Assembly (NCBI GenBank): GCA_029245395.1
Contig: JAQWPL010000012.1
Location: 62,001 to 126,000 of the forward strand
Length of the DNA: 64,000 bases
DNA from: Gammaproteobacteria bacterium
GTDB lineage: Bacteria > Pseudomonadota > Gammaproteobacteria > Pseudomonadales > Pseudohongiellaceae
Direction: 5' to 3'
The position numbers were made by a program, and so were the translations under genes. Position 1 is the stretch's first letter. Every line of letters begins with the position of its first letter. Below the pieces are notes generated by a model. The model ran no database searches. It saw only the letters and a program-made list of their open reading frames with translations, and was not told the DNA's origin. Below, piece by piece: positions 1 through 12,939 of the stretch.

Positions 1-25
1 TATAGAACTGGAAGTCGAGAATTAA
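1..25 (+). CDS. rpoB: RNA polymerase beta subunit, C-terminal tail (partial)
   Basis: Reading from base 2, the frame gives IELEVEN and a TAA stop at 23-25. This matches the acidic IELE-type end of bacterial RpoB. Only the last seven codons are inside the window, so the call rests on this tail and on its place 78 bp upstream of rpoC, the usual rpoBC arrangement. The rest of the gene lies to the left of the window. Confidence 0.8.
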
Positions 26-103
26 TCTGGAAACTATTTCATTTAACAACGAAATTAAATCCGGATAACTTATCAACCCTATTAGGGTAGAGGAAGAAAC
101 AGA

Positions 104-3100
104 ATGAAAGACTTATTAGGTTTATTGAAGTCACAAACACAGATCGAAGACTTTGATTCAATTCGTATAGGATTGGCATCACCGCAACTGATTCGTTCCT
201 GGTCATTCGGGGAAGTAAAAAAGCCCGAGACAATTAACTACCGTACTTTCAAACCGGAACGTGATGGATTGTTCTGTGCCAAGATCTTTGGCCCAGTGAA
301 AGACTATGAATGTCTCTGTGGAAAGTACAAGCGCCTGAAACATCGTGGTGTTATCTGCGAAAAGTGCGGCGTTGAAGTTGCACTGAGTAAAGTGCGCCGA
401 GAGCGCATGGGTCATATTGAATTGGCCAGCCCGGTAGCTCATATCTGGTTCCTGAAATCACTACCTTCGCGTATTGGCCTATTGCTGGACATGACCCTGC
501 GTGATATCGAAAGGGTGTTGTACTTTGAATCTTTTGTGGTTACTGATCCTGGTATGACGACACTTGAAAAAGGTCAGCTTCTGTCGGACGAGCAGTATTA
601 CGAATCTCTGGAAGAGTTTGGTGACGATTTTGAAGCAAAAATGGGAGCTGAAGCTGTTCAGGTTTTGATGGCTGATATGAATGTGGAAGATGAAGCCAGT
701 CGCATACGTGAGGAAATTCCACAGACCAATTCTGAAACCAAACTGAAGAAGCTATCAAAGCGTCTTAAATTGCTCGATGGTTTTGTTAATTCAGGTAATA
801 AGCCGGAATGGATGGTGCTAAATGTACTGCCCGTGCTGCCACCGGATTTGCGTCCGCTAGTACCGCTGGATGGCGGCCGTTTCGCCACCTCTGACCTGAA
901 TGATCTGTACCGCCGTGTGATTAACAGGAATAACCGTCTGAAGAGACTGCTGGACCTGAATGCACCTGACATTATTGTGCGCAACGAAAAACGTATGTTG
1001 CAGGAATCAGTGGATGCACTATTGGACAACGGCCGTCGCGGACGTGCCATTACCGGCTCCAATAAACGTCCTTTGAAATCACTTGCCGACATGATCAAGG
1101 GTAAGCAGGGTCGTTTTCGCCAGAACCTTCTCGGCAAGCGTGTCGACTACTCAGGCCGTTCCGTTATTGTGGTAGGTCCGACTCTGAGACTGCACCAGGC
1201 TGGTCTTCCCAAGAAAATGGCTCTGGAGCTGTTCAAGCCATTTATCCTGGGCAAACTGATACTGCGTGGTGTGGCAACTACCATTAAAGCTGCCAAAAAG
1301 ATGGTTGAAAAGGAAACTCCAGAGGTTTGGGATATTCTCGCTGAAGTTATTCGTGAGCATCCAATCCTGTTGAATCGTGCGCCAACATTGCATCGTCTGG
1401 GCATTCAGGCATTCGAGCCTGTGTTGATTGAAGGCAAGGCAATTCAACTGCACCCGCTTGTGTGTGCCGCCTACAACGCGGACTTTGACGGTGACCAGAT
1501 GGCGGTACATGTTCCGCTGACACTGGAAGCACAACTGGAAGCACGCTCCTTGATGATGTCTACCAACAACATCCTCTCACCTGCTTCCGGTGAACCGATC
1601 ATCGTACCTTCTCAGGACGTTGTACTGGGTCTTTATTACATGACCCGTGAGCGTGTAAATGCGCCCGGTGAAGGCATGGTGTTTGCAGACTTGAATGAAG
1701 TGCTCAAAGCATTTAATACAAGAACTGCTCATCTTCAGGCCAAAATCAAAGTGCGCCTGACAGAAGTTCTGTTAGATGAAAACAAAGAAAGACATGAAAA
1801 CACCGAAATTTTTGAGACCACTGTTGGTCGTGTCATTCTGTTCAGCATCGTACCGGATGGGCTGCCTTTCAGTCATGTTAATCAGAAAATGTCGAAGAAG
1901 CAGATCTCACACATTATTAATATGTGCTATCGAAATGTTGGTTTGAAAGAAACTGTCATTTTCGCCGACCAACTGATGTACATGGGTTACCGCTATTCCA
2001 CATGGTCAGGTTGCTCCATTGGCGTGAATGATTTTGTCATCCCTGATGAAAAAGCCAAGCTGATTGGTGAAGCAGAAGCTGAAGTGGCTGAAATAGAATC
2101 CCAGTTTGCTTCAGGTCTGGTTACCCAGGGTGAGAAGTACAACAAGGTGATTGATATCTGGTCCAGAGCTAACGATTTGGTTGCCAAATCCATGATGGAC
2201 GGATTGTCTACTGAGAAAGTAATCAACCGTGAGGGCGAAGAAGTAGATCAGGAATCATTTAACTCTGTGTATGTGTATTCTGATTCCGGCGCCAGGGGCT
2301 CCCCTGCCCAGATCCGTCAGCTGGCGGGTATGCGTGGATTAATGGCTAAGCCCGATGGCTCCATTATTGAAACGCCAATCACTGCAAACTTCCGTGAAGG
2401 GCTAAACGTATTACAGTACTTTATCTCTACTCACGGCGCTCGCAAAGGTTTGGCAGATACCGCACTGAAAACGGCCAACTCCGGGTACCTGACTCGCCGT
2501 CTGGTAGATATCAGTCAGGATCTAGTGATCAAGATAGAAGACTGCGGGACTGAAAATGGACTCAATGCCAGCCCGGTTATTGAAGGTGGCGATATTATTG
2601 CACCTTTGGGCGAACTGGTATTGGGACGGGTACTAGCCCAAGACGCGCTGGATCAAGACGGTAAAACCATCATTGAAGCTGGCGTCATGATTGATGAGAA
2701 GTTGGTGGAAGGGTTGGAAGCAGCCGGCGTGGATGAAGTTGTAGCGCGTTCTGCCATTACCTGTGAAGCGAAATTCGGGATCTGCCGTAAGTGTTATGGC
2801 CGAGACCTGGCACGTGGTCATCTTGCCAATATCGGTGAGGCAGTAGGTGTTGTTGCCGCACAATCTATTGGTGAACCAGGTACGCAGCTGACTATGCGTA
2901 CTTTCCATATCGGTGGAGCCGCTTCGCGAGCAACAGCTTCAGATAATGTGCAGGTTAAAACTGAAGGAACTATCCATCTGCATAACATGAAAACAGTGGA
3001 AAGAATCAGTGGCGAGCTTGTGGTTGTAAGTCGTTCCGGCGAGCTGTTAGTGAACGATAACAATGGCCGTGAAAGAGAACGCTATAAATTGCCCTATGGA

Positions 3101-4366
3101 GCAATTATTCGGGGTTCAGATAATTCTCAAGTTCAGGTAGGCGACATCATTGCCACCTGGGATCCCCATACTCACCCAATCGTTGTTGAAGTTGCTGGTA
3201 AGGTGAAGTTTGAAGCCATGGAAGAGGGACAGAGCGTCAAACGTCAGACTGACGAGATAACAGGCCTGACCAATATTACTGTTATGGATGTCAGCGAACG
3301 TCCTTCAGGTGGCAAGGATACCCGTCCAGCTATTACGCTGATAGATAGCAAAGACAAGGAATTATTCCTGCCGGGAACGAATGTCCCTGCGCATTACTTC
3401 CTGCCAGCCAAAGCGATTGTCGGTGTGGAAGACGGTGCATCGGTCAATATTGGTGACGTTATTGCCCGTATTCCTCAGGAAGGTACCAAAACCCGTGATA
3501 TTACAGGTGGTTTGCCACGTGTGGCGGATTTGTTTGAAGCGCGTAAACCGAAAGAGCCGGCCATTTTGGCGGAAATTTCAGGGACGGTCAGCTTTGGCAA
3601 GGAAACCAAAGGCAAGCGCCGTCTTGTGATAACACCCCTTGATGGTGTAAATCCAATTGATGGCAGCAGTCATTACGAAGTGCTGATTCCAAAATGGCGT
3701 CAGATGACTGTGTTTGAAGGCGAACATATCGAGAAGGGTGAAGTTGTTTCTGATGGCCCACCTAACCCGCACGATATCCTGCGCCTGAAAGGAGTAACGG
3801 CTCTTGCTAATTACATTGTTAATGAAGTACAGGATGTGTACAGGTTGCAGGGTGTTCGTATCAATGACAAGCATATTGAAGTCATTGTCCGTCAGATGCT
3901 GCGCAAAACTGAAATCAGTGATATGGGTGATTCCAGCTTCATCAAGGGAGAGCAGGTGGAATACAGGCGTGTATTGAGGGATAACGAGAAACTTGTGGAA
4001 CAAGGCAAAGATCCAGCCAAATATGAGCGTATCTTGCTGGGTATCACCAAGGCATCACTGGCTACAGAATCCTTCATTTCTGCAGCCTCTTTCCAGGAAA
4101 CCACTCGTGTACTTACCGAGGCAGCGGTTACCGGAAAACGGGATTACCTACAGGGTCTGAAGGAAAATGTAGTAGTAGGGCGCCTTATTCCGGCTGGTAC
4201 TGGGCTTACATACCATGCAAACCGTAAACGCCAGGCAGAAGCAAAACTGGCAGAGTCTGAAGCACCTTCAGCGTTTGAGTTGGAAGCTGCTTTGAGTGAG
4301 GCGCTGGCGGAGTCTGAAAGTAACGCTGCCTTGAAGGAAGCTGCGCAGGAAGCAGGAGAAGAATAG
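104..4366 (+). CDS. rpoC: DNA-directed RNA polymerase subunit beta'
   Basis: This is the 1420-residue beta' subunit of RNA polymerase. It supplies the catalytic magnesium site and, with beta, forms the active cleft. The first zinc site is seen as C70, C72, C85 and C88. The catalytic NADFDGDQ loop places Asp460, Asp462 and Asp464 exactly where they sit in E. coli. A second cysteine cluster ([11 protein letters not shown]) lies near residue 890. The length is normal, with a short Glu/Ala-rich tail. A GGAAG ribosome site lies just before the ATG. The gene is expected to be co-transcribed with rpoB. An unusual inverted repeat begins at its stop codon. Confidence 0.99.
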   Translation: MKDLLGLLKSQTQIEDFDSIRIGLASPQLIRSWSFGEVKKPETINYRTFKPERDGLFCAKIFGPVKDYECLCGKYKRLKHRGVICEKCGVEVALSKVRRERMGHIELASPVAHIWFLKSLPSRIGLLLDMTLRDIERVLYFESFVVTDPGMTTLEKGQLLSDEQYYESLEEFGDDFEAKMGAEAVQVLMADMNVEDEASRIREEIPQTNSETKLKKLSKRLKLLDGFVNSGNKPEWMVLNVLPVLPPDLRPLVPLDGGRFATSDLNDLYRRVINRNNRLKRLLDLNAPDIIVRNEKRMLQESVDALLDNGRRGRAITGSNKRPLKSLADMIKGKQGRFRQNLLGKRVDYSGRSVIVVGPTLRLHQAGLPKKMALELFKPFILGKLILRGVATTIKAAKKMVEKETPEVWDILAEVIREHPILLNRAPTLHRLGIQAFEPVLIEGKAIQLHPLVCAAYNADFDGDQMAVHVPLTLEAQLEARSLMMSTNNILSPASGEPIIVPSQDVVLGLYYMTRERVNAPGEGMVFADLNEVLKAFNTRTAHLQAKIKVRLTEVLLDENKERHENTEIFETTVGRVILFSIVPDGLPFSHVNQKMSKKQISHIINMCYRNVGLKETVIFADQLMYMGYRYSTWSGCSIGVNDFVIPDEKAKLIGEAEAEVAEIESQFASGLVTQGEKYNKVIDIWSRANDLVAKSMMDGLSTEKVINREGEEVDQESFNSVYVYSDSGARGSPAQIRQLAGMRGLMAKPDGSIIETPITANFREGLNVLQYFISTHGARKGLADTALKTANSGYLTRRLVDISQDLVIKIEDCGTENGLNASPVIEGGDIIAPLGELVLGRVLAQDALDQDGKTIIEAGVMIDEKLVEGLEAAGVDEVVARSAITCEAKFGICRKCYGRDLARGHLANIGEAVGVVAAQSIGEPGTQLTMRTFHIGGAASRATASDNVQVKTEGTIHLHNMKTVERISGELVVVSRSGELLVNDNNGRERERYKLPYGAIIRGSDNSQVQVGDIIATWDPHTHPIVVEVAGKVKFEAMEEGQSVKRQTDEITGLTNITVMDVSERPSGGKDTRPAITLIDSKDKELFLPGTNVPAHYFLPAKAIVGVEDGASVNIGDVIARIPQEGTKTRDITGGLPRVADLFEARKPKEPAILAEISGTVSFGKETKGKRRLVITPLDGVNPIDGSSHYEVLIPKWRQMTVFEGEHIEKGEVVSDGPPNPHDILRLKGVTALANYIVNEVQDVYRLQGVRINDKHIEVIVRQMLRKTEISDMGDSSFIKGEQVEYRRVLRDNEKLVEQGKDPAKYERILLGITKASLATESFISAASFQETTRVLTEAAVTGKRDYLQGLKENVVVGRLIPAGTGLTYHANRKRQAEAKLAESEAPSAFELEAALSEALAESESNAALKEAAQEAGEE

Positions 4367-4438
4367 AGACAAGATGCAAGATACAGGATGCAAGAGGACC
4401 GTTTTGATCCCTGCATCCTGCATCTTGAATCCTGTCTC
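4366..4438. repeat. Inverted repeat built of 7-bp units
   Basis: Two 27-base arms (4366-4392 and 4412-4438) are reverse complements at 24 of 27 positions around a 19-base loop. Each arm is a diverged 7-bp tandem series (AAGATGC, AAGATAC, AGGATGC). The left arm starts on the last base of the rpoC stop codon. As RNA it would form a long hairpin after rpoC. It has no T-run, so it is not a classical terminator. Arrays with the same period occur at 38665 and 41613. Confidence 0.75.
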
Positions 4439-4446
4439 CGATTAAG

Positions 4447-4475
4447 TTGACTAGGTGAAGCGCGATCATTACAAT
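4447..4475 (+). promoter_or_regulatory. Promoter of the str operon
   Basis: TTGACT at 4447-4452 and TACAAT at 4470-4475 are separated by exactly 17 bases, a near-consensus sigma-70 promoter 44 bases upstream of rpsL. A perfect 7-bp inverted repeat (GCGCGAT, 7-base loop, ATCGCGC, 4460-4480) overlaps the -10 element. It could be an operator or a hairpin near the 5' end of the transcript. Its use is inferred from sequence only. Confidence 0.7.
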
Positions 4476-4518
4476 CGCGCCTCTTAAATTAACGCAGACA
4501 GTAATACCGGAGCAATTG

Positions 4519-4890
4519 ATGGCGACTGTTAACCAACTGGTTCGCAAGCCCAGAAAAAGCAAGTTAGAAAAAAGTGACGTGCCAGCCCTGCAGGGTTGTC
4601 CCCAGCGTCGCGGTGTGTGCACACGTGTCTACACCACGACACCAAAGAAACCGAATTCAGCGCTGCGCAAAGTTTGCCGTGTACGCCTTACCAACGGTTT
4701 TGAGGTTACTTCTTATATCGGTGGTGAGGGCCATAACCTGCAGGAGCATTCCGTGATACTGATCAGGGGCGGCAGGGTAAAGGATTTGCCTGGTGTACGT
4801 TACCACACAGTACGCGGAAGCCTGGATACCTCTGGTGTCGCAGACAGGAAACAGGGTCGTTCCAAGTACGGGACTAAACGACCTAAATAG
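4519..4890 (+). CDS. rpsL: 30S ribosomal protein S12
   Basis: S12 (123 residues) sits at the decoding centre of the 30S subunit. The conserved segments [11 protein letters not shown] and [14 protein letters not shown] are intact. The lysines whose replacement gives streptomycin resistance in other bacteria are present, so a drug-sensitive form is expected. ATG at 4519 is chosen over the TTG three bases earlier because GGAG at 4509-4512 is 6 bases away and the protein then starts MATVNQL as in the family. It is the first gene of the str operon, behind the promoter at 4447. Confidence 0.98.
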   Translation: MATVNQLVRKPRKSKLEKSDVPALQGCPQRRGVCTRVYTTTPKKPNSALRKVCRVRLTNGFEVTSYIGGEGHNLQEHSVILIRGGRVKDLPGVRYHTVRGSLDTSGVADRKQGRSKYGTKRPK

Positions 4891-4906
4891 GAAAACAAAA
4901 CACTAA

Positions 4907-4928
4907 CGAGTGTACGGTTGTACGCTCG
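4907..4928 (+). promoter_or_regulatory. Hairpin between rpsL and rpsG
   Basis: CGAGTGTAC and GTACGCTCG pair over 9 bp (one G-T pair) around a 4-base loop, followed by an AT-rich stretch without a clean T-run. The position between S12 and S7 genes suggests an RNA processing or attenuation element, or part of an S7 autoregulatory site. That role is inferred from position, not shown. Confidence 0.4.
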
Positions 4929-5003
4929 CTAAATTTTAATTTACACATATTTTATTCCAGTAAGGCCGGATATGATTCCGGATAACCCTGAAGCGAGGAA
5001 AGC

Positions 5004-5474
5004 ATGCCAAGAAGACGCGTTGTAGCTAAGCGGGAAGTCCTTCCCGATCCCAAGTTCGGAAACAAAACTCTTGCCAAGTTCATGAACCATGTAATGGTTG
5101 ATGGAAAAAAATCTGTTGCCGAAAAAATTGTTTACGGTGCTTTGGCAGTGGTCACTGAGAAATCCGGTAAGGATGCACTTGAATCCTTTGAAGCTGCATT
5201 GGATAACATTGCGCCTTTAGTGGAAGTTAAATCCCGTCGTGTAGGTGGTGCCACTTATCAGGTACCAGTGGAAGTTCGACCGGACCGTCGTCATGCTTTG
5301 GCAATGCGTTGGTTAGTGGATCATTCCCGTTCGCGTGGGGAGAAATCCATGGCACTTCGCCTTGCTGGAGAAATCATGGATGCCGCCGAAGGCCGTGGTA
5401 GTGCGGTTAAGAAGCGTGAAGATGTTCATCGTATGGCTGAAGCAAACCGTGCTTTCTCACATTACCGATTTTAA
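5004..5474 (+). CDS. rpsG: 30S ribosomal protein S7
   Basis: S7 (156 residues) nucleates assembly of the 30S head and in other bacteria represses the str operon by binding its mRNA. The N-terminus [20 protein letters not shown] and the block [12 protein letters not shown] are typical, and the length equals the common short form. ATG at 5004 follows AGCGAGGAAAGC, a good ribosome site. The gene lies between rpsL and fusA as expected. Confidence 0.98.
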   Translation: MPRRRVVAKREVLPDPKFGNKTLAKFMNHVMVDGKKSVAEKIVYGALAVVTEKSGKDALESFEAALDNIAPLVEVKSRRVGGATYQVPVEVRPDRRHALAMRWLVDHSRSRGEKSMALRLAGEIMDAAEGRGSAVKKREDVHRMAEANRAFSHYRF

Positions 5475-5530
5475 ATTCAGAAAAATCAAGTCAGAAATAT
5501 TCCAAACCTGAGCATATTGAGAGCTTTGTA

Positions 5531-7633
<2,103 letters not shown>

Positions 7634-7695
7634 AAAACAGGGCTTTTTTCTTCTAAGTCTCGAAATTTGCTGTTGAACAGCTTTGGAATGATCTA

Positions 7696-7717
7696 AAAGG
7701 GGTAGTTTGTCCCCTTT
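7696..7717 (+). terminator. Terminator-like hairpin after fusA
   Basis: AAAGGGG and CCCCTTT form a perfect 7-bp stem around an 8-base loop, followed by ATTGAC. The T-run is short (three T within the stem), so termination may be partial. The place, between the str operon and the S10 promoter at 7745, fits the end of the str transcript. Confidence 0.6.
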
Positions 7718-7744
7718 ATTGACTAAAATAATCATCCGGAACCC

Positions 7745-7774
7745 TTGACTCTACGGGGGGTTCAAGCGTAATAT
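7745..7774 (+). promoter_or_regulatory. Promoter of the S10 operon
   Basis: TTGACT at 7745-7750 and TAATAT at 7769-7774 are 18 bases apart, about 95 bases upstream of rpsJ. The short leader that follows could hold the L4-responsive control known for S10 operons, but I did not recognise a specific structure in it. Confidence 0.65.
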
Positions 7775-7867
7775 TCGGTCTCTTTTTTCGCGGTGAAATC
7801 GATTGTTTCGGTTTCACCGTTTTACAATGTTCTTTAACAATTATTGACGTGGGGAGTAGTTGGTCGC

Positions 7868-8194
7868 ATGCAGAACCAGCGTATCAGAATCAGGCTGAAA
7901 GCCTTTGATCACCGATTGATAGACCAGTCTACACAAGAATTGGTGAATACCGCGAAACGTACCGGTGCCTATGTTAGAGGGCCTATTCCTCTGCCTACCC
8001 GGAAAGAGCGCTATACGATACTAGTTTCACCTCATGTTAATAAGGACGCCCGTGACCAGTACGAAATTCGTACGCACAAGCGTCTACTGGACATTGTTGA
8101 GCCCACTGAGAAGTTCGTGGAAGCTCTAATGCAACTGAATTTGGCTGCAGGTGTGGAAGTTCAGATCAGTTTAGGTAGTGCCGGCGGCGACTAG
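7868..8194 (+). CDS. rpsJ: 30S ribosomal protein S10
   Basis: S10 is part of the 30S head and also the NusE antitermination factor. ATG at 7868 gives [20 protein letters not shown], the exact family start, so the in-frame upstream codons are not used. GGGGAG lies 11 bases before it. The protein has 108 residues. The family normally ends near ISLG, and here five residues (SAGGD) are added. It is the first gene of the S10 operon. Confidence 0.97.
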   Translation: MQNQRIRIRLKAFDHRLIDQSTQELVNTAKRTGAYVRGPIPLPTRKERYTILVSPHVNKDARDQYEIRTHKRLLDIVEPTEKFVEALMQLNLAAGVEVQISLGSAGGD

Positions 8195-8354
8195 TTTATT
8201 GTCCCGGTAAGTGTCTGCAACCTTATTTGCTGGCACTCTAAATACACAAAACAGCTGACGAACCGGCAATTCCGGAAAAGCAGCATACATAACATGGTGT
8301 AACGCGAAAGCGGCCATAGTGGGTTAAAGCCCCTTACACGATGAGGTTTAAAAA

Positions 8355-9044
8355 ATGTCGATTGGTTTAGTCGGTCGAAAAAGCGGTATGACCCGCGTTT
8401 TCACTGAATCCGGGTCCTCTATACCCGTCACAGTGGTAGAAGTTCTGCCCAATAGGGTCACACAGGTGAAAACTGTCGATACAGACGGTTACAGTGCTGT
8501 GCAGATTACTACTGGCTCTGTTAAAAGCTCACACTTGTCCAAATCTGAAGCAGGTCTCTATGCCAAATCTGGTATTGAAGCCGGTCGAGGTTTGTGGGAA
8601 TTTCGTGCTGAAACCGCTGATCTAGCTGGTTTAGCCGGGGCGGACGGAGAAGAAGGAAAAGAAGTTGCTCCGGGCTTTGAGTTCACTGTTGAATCCTTTG
8701 CAGAAGGCCAAATTGTGGATGTAACCGGCACTTCCAAAGGTAAGGGGTTTCAGGGAGTGATCAAGCGTTATAATTTCCAGATGCAGGATGCCACCCATGG
8801 CAACTCCTTATCCCATAGAGCACCAGGCTCTATCGGCCAGTGTCAGACTCCTGGCAGAGTTTGGAAAGGCAAGAAAATGGCAGGCCACATGGGTAGTGAA
8901 AGAGTTACCACACAGGGCCTTGAAGTAGTAAAAATCGACACAGAAAACAATCTCATCCTTATCAAGGGCGCAGTTCCAGGAGCCACTGGATCAGATGTCT
9001 TTATTTCACCAACCGTTAAATCAACAACGTCTTCTCAGGGGTAA
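8355..9044 (+). CDS. rplC: 50S ribosomal protein L3
   Basis: L3 (229 residues) is an early-assembly protein that reaches the peptidyl transferase centre. The start [16 protein letters not shown] and the block [20 protein letters not shown], which carries the glutamine that is methylated in E. coli, are intact. It is about 20 residues longer than E. coli L3, largely from a Gly/Glu-rich insert near residues 90-105. GAGG lies 8-9 bases before the ATG. A 160-bp gap separates it from rpsJ. Confidence 0.98.
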   Translation: MSIGLVGRKSGMTRVFTESGSSIPVTVVEVLPNRVTQVKTVDTDGYSAVQITTGSVKSSHLSKSEAGLYAKSGIEAGRGLWEFRAETADLAGLAGADGEEGKEVAPGFEFTVESFAEGQIVDVTGTSKGKGFQGVIKRYNFQMQDATHGNSLSHRAPGSIGQCQTPGRVWKGKKMAGHMGSERVTTQGLEVVKIDTENNLILIKGAVPGATGSDVFISPTVKSTTSSQG

Positions 9045-9047
9045 GCA

Positions 9048-9665
9048 ATGGATTTAAATATTGCATCGCCTGGTAAGAAGGCGGCAAAAAAAGTTTCTGT
9101 CTCTGACGATACCTTCGCTAGAGAATTCAACGAAAGCCTGGTGCACCAGGTAGTAGTCACCTACATGGCTGGTGCGCGTCAGGGAACAGTAAAACAAAAA
9201 ACACGCTCTGAAGTTTCCGGCGGCGGTAAGAAGCCCTGGCGTCAGAAAGGTACTGGTCGCGCACGTGCTGGTACGAGTCGTGGTCCGCTTTGGCGTTCTG
9301 GTGGCGTGACCTTTGCTGCAAGACCACAGGATCATTCGAAAAAAATTAACAAGAAAATGTATCGCGGAGCTTTGCGCTGCATCCTTTCTGAACTGGTTCG
9401 TCAGGACCGCCTTCTTGTCGTAGATGATTTCACAGTCGAATCCCACAAAACCAGGGGGCTCATCGAAAAACTTTCCGCCCTTGACCTGCAGAATGTACTA
9501 ATTGTTAGTGATGAAGTAGATCAGAACTTGTTTCTGGCTGCGCGCAATCTTCACAAGGTAGATGTTCTGGATGCGGCCGGTGTAGATCCTGTCAGTCTGA
9601 TTGGTTTTGAAAAGGTGCTCATGACTTTGCCGGCACTGAAAAAAGTAGAGGGGATGCTGGCATGA
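9048..9665 (+). CDS. rplD: 50S ribosomal protein L4
   Basis: L4 (205 residues) lines the peptide exit tunnel and in gammaproteobacteria represses its own S10 operon. The loop with [20 protein letters not shown], followed by [18 protein letters not shown], is diagnostic. It starts three bases after the rplC stop and overlaps rplW by four bases (ATGA), which indicates tight translational coupling. Confidence 0.98.
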   Translation: MDLNIASPGKKAAKKVSVSDDTFAREFNESLVHQVVVTYMAGARQGTVKQKTRSEVSGGGKKPWRQKGTGRARAGTSRGPLWRSGGVTFAARPQDHSKKINKKMYRGALRCILSELVRQDRLLVVDDFTVESHKTRGLIEKLSALDLQNVLIVSDEVDQNLFLAARNLHKVDVLDAAGVDPVSLIGFEKVLMTLPALKKVEGMLA

Positions 9666-9961
9666 ACCAGGAAAGATTGTTGACTATTGTGCTGGGCCCT
9701 CATGTTTCAGAGAAGAGCTCGATTATTTCAGAAGAAAACAACCAAGTGACTTTCAGGGTAGCCAGAGATGCGACCAAGTCTGAAATTAAACAGGCTGTTG
9801 AAAGCCTTTTTAACGTGGAAGTGAAAGGAGTCAAGGTTTTAAACGTAAAGGGCAAGAGAAAGCGCACGGCGCGCGGCAATTTCCGCTCACGTCCAACTTG
9901 GAAAAAAGCCTATGTCAGGCTGGAGCAGGGTCATGAAATTGACTTTGCAGAACTGGGTTAA
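9662..9961 (+). CDS. rplW: 50S ribosomal protein L23
   Basis: L23 (99 residues) sits at the exit of the peptide tunnel and is the docking site for trigger factor and SRP. The start [19 protein letters not shown] and the block [20 protein letters not shown] are typical, and the length is normal. Its ATG overlaps the stop of rplD. Confidence 0.98.
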   Translation: MNQERLLTIVLGPHVSEKSSIISEENNQVTFRVARDATKSEIKQAVESLFNVEVKGVKVLNVKGKRKRTARGNFRSRPTWKKAYVRLEQGHEIDFAELG

Positions 9962-10008
9962 TCTGGAAATAACGATCAGAGAATTTAACGAATTAAGAGT
10001 AGATGATA

Positions 10009-10839
10009 ATGGCAGTTGTTAAAACAAAACCAACATCCCCCGGCCGCCGCTTTGTCGTCAAGGTTGTTAATCCTGAGCTGCACAAAGGTGCGCCCTATGC
10101 GCCACTGACGGAAGCCCAGTCAAAGAATGGTGGTCGTAATAATGCGGGACGCATAACCCGTAGGCATTGCGGTGGTGGACACAAACAGAAATACCGCATC
10201 ATCGACTTCAAACGCGACAAGGATAATATCCCGGCGGTTGTGGAAAGGCTCGAATACGATCCTAACCGCAGTGCCAACATTGCCCTGCTGAAATACGCTG
10301 ATGGTGAACGACGTTACATCATTGCACCAGGAAAAGTGGCAGCCGGTGATGAATTAATTTCAGGCGAAAATACGCCGATGAAACCAGGCAACTGCCTGCC
10401 ATTAAGAAATATACCCATGGGTAGCACCGTCCACTGTGTGGAAATGAAACCCAGCAAAGGCGCACAGTTGGCCAGATCTGCCGGCACTTCTGTGCAGCTT
10501 GTTGCACGGGAAGGTCAGTATGCAACATTGCGCCTGCGCTCAGGTGAGATGCGTAAGGTATTGGCAGATTGTCGAGCCGTATTGGGAGAAGTATCCAATA
10601 GTGAGCACAGTCTGCGATCGCTGGGTAAAGCAGGTGCCAAGCGTTGGCGTGGTGTTCGCCCGACTGTACGTGGTGTTGCCATGAACCCGGTTGATCATCC
10701 GCATGGTGGAGGTGAAGGCCGTACCTCCGGTGGGCGTCACCCTGTATCACCCTGGGGCACTCCAACCAAGGGATACAAGACACGTACTAATAAACGAACA
10801 GACAAACTGATAGTCCGTCGTCGCCGCGCCAGCAGATAA
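10009..10839 (+). CDS. rplB: 50S ribosomal protein L2
   Basis: L2 (276 residues) binds 23S rRNA near the peptidyl transferase centre and bridges to the 30S subunit. The C-terminal block [20 protein letters not shown], with its conserved histidine, is intact. The start at 10009 gives [14 protein letters not shown] as in relatives. An ATG two codons upstream is also in frame, and the AAGAG site could serve either. Confidence 0.98.
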   Translation: MAVVKTKPTSPGRRFVVKVVNPELHKGAPYAPLTEAQSKNGGRNNAGRITRRHCGGGHKQKYRIIDFKRDKDNIPAVVERLEYDPNRSANIALLKYADGERRYIIAPGKVAAGDELISGENTPMKPGNCLPLRNIPMGSTVHCVEMKPSKGAQLARSAGTSVQLVAREGQYATLRLRSGEMRKVLADCRAVLGEVSNSEHSLRSLGKAGAKRWRGVRPTVRGVAMNPVDHPHGGGEGRTSGGRHPVSPWGTPTKGYKTRTNKRTDKLIVRRRRASR

Positions 10840-10885
10840 ACGCTGGGTTAATGCAATATAAGACTAAGGACTGAGGAACTAGAAA

Positions 10886-11158
10886 GTGCCAAGATCGTTA
10901 AAAAAAGGACCGTTCATTGATCTTCACCTGTTGAAGAAAGTGCAGGCTGCCCAGGAAAAAAATGACAGAAGGCCAATCAAGACCTGGTCTCGTCGTTCCA
11001 TGGTTTCTCCTGAAATGCTCGGACTGACCATAGCCGTACACAATGGACGTCAGCACGTTCCGGTTATGATTTCTGAAGATATGGTAGGGCACAAACTGGG
11101 TGAATTTGTTGGCACTCGCACTTACCGCGGGCATACGTCCGATAAAAAAGCGACCTAA
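10886..11158 (+). CDS. rpsS: 30S ribosomal protein S19
   Basis: S19 (90 residues) forms a complex with S13 at the head of the 30S subunit. The sequence [18 protein letters not shown] and the later HNGRQHVPV and [12 protein letters not shown] blocks are standard. The start codon is GTG at 10886, preceded by CTGAGGAACTAGAAA. It lies in the normal S10-operon position between L2 and L22. Confidence 0.98.
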   Translation: MPRSLKKGPFIDLHLLKKVQAAQEKNDRRPIKTWSRRSMVSPEMLGLTIAVHNGRQHVPVMISEDMVGHKLGEFVGTRTYRGHTSDKKAT

Positions 11159-11204
11159 AATTCAGGTAAACGGTAGAGAGTGACAGGATACAGAGGTAAG
11201 CATG

Positions 11205-11540
11205 ATGGAAGTTTCAGCAAAACATAGTTCAGCCAAGTTATCGGCCCAAAAGGCCAGGCTGGTTGCTGACCAGATTCGTGGCAAAGGTGTTGAGGAAGCT
11301 CTCGAGCTTCTTAGTTACAGCCCTAAAAAGGGTGCTGCCATTATCAAGAAGGTATTGAATTCAGCAATTGCGAACGCCGAACATAATGAAGGTGTTGATA
11401 TTGATGAATTGAAAGTGTCCTGCATTCATGTGGATGAGGCGATGACATTGAAAAGAATTAGTCCTCGCGCAAAGGGGAGAGCTGATCGTATTTTGAAACG
11501 CTCATGTCACATTACAGTAAAAGTCGCTGACGACAGTTGA
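11205..11540 (+). CDS. rplV: 50S ribosomal protein L22
   Basis: L22 (111 residues from this start) has a long hairpin that lines the exit tunnel. The N-terminal [19 protein letters not shown] and the C-terminal [20 protein letters not shown] blocks are typical. Two adjacent ATG codons (11202 and 11205) are possible. AGAGG is 8 bases before the second, and MEVSAKH matches the family better. Confidence 0.97.
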   Translation: MEVSAKHSSAKLSAQKARLVADQIRGKGVEEALELLSYSPKKGAAIIKKVLNSAIANAEHNEGVDIDELKVSCIHVDEAMTLKRISPRAKGRADRILKRSCHITVKVADDS

Positions 11541-11628
11541 TAGAGATACAGAAGCCTCAAAAATGCAGTGAAGGTAATCTTTTGCATTACACGGCAGGCT
11601 AAAGGCTTAGGTTAAAAAGAGAGGATAT

Positions 11629-12297
11629 ATGGGTCAGAAAGTACACCCGACAGGAATTCGACTAGGTATTGTTAAAAAGCATACCTCTATCTGGTATGCA
11701 GATGGCAGAGATTACGCCAAGTATTTACTTGAAGATATGGCGGTGCGTGAGCTAGTGAAAAAGAGGCTGGCATCGGCTTCTGTTTCCAGAGTTGAAATCG
11801 AACGTCCTGCCCAGACAGCTAAAGTGACTATATATACCGCCAGGCCAGGTATCGTTATTGGTAAAAAAGGCGAAGATGTTGAAAAGCTGCGGGCTTTGCT
11901 GACTGAAAAAATGGGTGTACCAGTACAAATAAATATTGAAGAAATCCGCAAACCGGATCTGGACGCTCAGCTCGTTGCTGATAGTGTGGCTCAGCAGTTG
12001 GAGCGTCGCGTTATGTTCCGTCGTGCTATGAAACGCGCCATGCAGAATTCCATGCGCCAGGGAGCACAAGGTATAAAGGTGCAAGTGAGTGGTCGTCTTG
12101 GTGGTGCTGAAATTGCCCGATCCGAGCGTTATCACGAAGGTCGAGTACCATTGCACACCTTGCGTGCAGATATTGATTATGCAACCAGTGAGGCGCTGAC
12201 TACGTACGGCATCATTGGCGTGAAAGTATGGATCTTCAAAGGCGAAGTTTTTAATACTGAAGAAGTTTTGGCTACTGAGCCAGAAAAGAATTCTTAA
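11629..12297 (+). CDS. rpsC: 30S ribosomal protein S3
   Basis: S3 (222 residues) lines the mRNA entry site together with S4 and S5. It starts [18 protein letters not shown] and holds a KH-type RNA-binding segment ([17 protein letters not shown]) near residues 63-80. GAGAGGATAT precedes the ATG. Length and position are normal for the S10 operon. Confidence 0.98.
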   Translation: MGQKVHPTGIRLGIVKKHTSIWYADGRDYAKYLLEDMAVRELVKKRLASASVSRVEIERPAQTAKVTIYTARPGIVIGKKGEDVEKLRALLTEKMGVPVQINIEEIRKPDLDAQLVADSVAQQLERRVMFRRAMKRAMQNSMRQGAQGIKVQVSGRLGGAEIARSERYHEGRVPLHTLRADIDYATSEALTTYGIIGVKVWIFKGEVFNTEEVLATEPEKNS

Positions 12298-12310
12298 GGG
12301 GTAGTTCAGG

Positions 12311-12724
12311 ATGTTACAACCAAAGCGAACCAAATTTCGCAAGCAGATGAAGGGTCGCAACCGTGGCCTGGCTCATCGCGGAAGCAGCATCAGTTTTGGC
12401 GAATATGGTTTAAAGGCGCTCGGGCGCGGTCGGCTGACTGCTAGACAGATTGAATCTGCACGTCGTGCTCTGACACGTCATGTAAAACGTGGTGGAAAAA
12501 TCTGGATTCGAGTATTTCCTGACAAACCAATTACCCAGAAGCCGCTTGAAGTGCGTCAGGGCAAAGGTAAGGGTAATGTTGAATACTGGGTAGCTCAGAT
12601 TCAGCCAGGCAGAGTGTTGTTTGAAATTGAAGGCGTCAGTGAAGAGCTCGCTTTAGAAGCATTTGCTCTGGCGGCAGCAAAACTTCCTTTCCGTACCAAG
12701 TTTGAGAAAAGGGTGGTGATGTAA
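12311..12724 (+). CDS. rplP: 50S ribosomal protein L16
   Basis: L16 (137 residues) organises the A site of the 50S subunit. It starts [19 protein letters not shown] and holds the [20 protein letters not shown] block, all typical. GGGGTAGTTCAGG lies directly upstream. The last base of its TAA stop overlaps the ATG of rpmC, showing coupling. Confidence 0.98.
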   Translation: MLQPKRTKFRKQMKGRNRGLAHRGSSISFGEYGLKALGRGRLTARQIESARRALTRHVKRGGKIWIRVFPDKPITQKPLEVRQGKGKGNVEYWVAQIQPGRVLFEIEGVSEELALEAFALAAAKLPFRTKFEKRVVM

Positions 12725-12924
12725 TGGCCAAGTATGAAGCCAGCGAATTGCGGGAAAAATCCGTAAGCGAATTGAATGAAATTTTGATTGAACTGTTCAA
12801 AGATCAGTTCAATCACCGCATGCAGAAAGCTACTGGCCAACTTGGTCAGACACACCTGCCTGCTGTAGTAAGAAAAGATATTGCCAGGGTTAAAACCCTG
12901 CTTAATGAAAAGAAAGTTAATTAA
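12724..12924 (+). CDS. rpmC: 50S ribosomal protein L29
   Basis: L29 (66 residues) is a two-helix protein near the tunnel exit. It has the normal pattern [14 protein letters not shown], then [12 protein letters not shown], then [15 protein letters not shown]. Its ATG overlaps the stop of L16 (TAATG). Confidence 0.97.
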   Translation: MAKYEASELREKSVSELNEILIELFKDQFNHRMQKATGQLGQTHLPAVVRKDIARVKTLLNEKKVN

Positions 12925-12939
12925 CAGGTTTTTTGAAAC

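Noticed and set aside
1151-1534. Long open frame on the minus strand inside rpoC
   Set aside because: It lies opposite highly conserved rpoC codons, has no recognisable domain and is a by-product of rpoC codon use. The same holds for many other antisense frames in the window.
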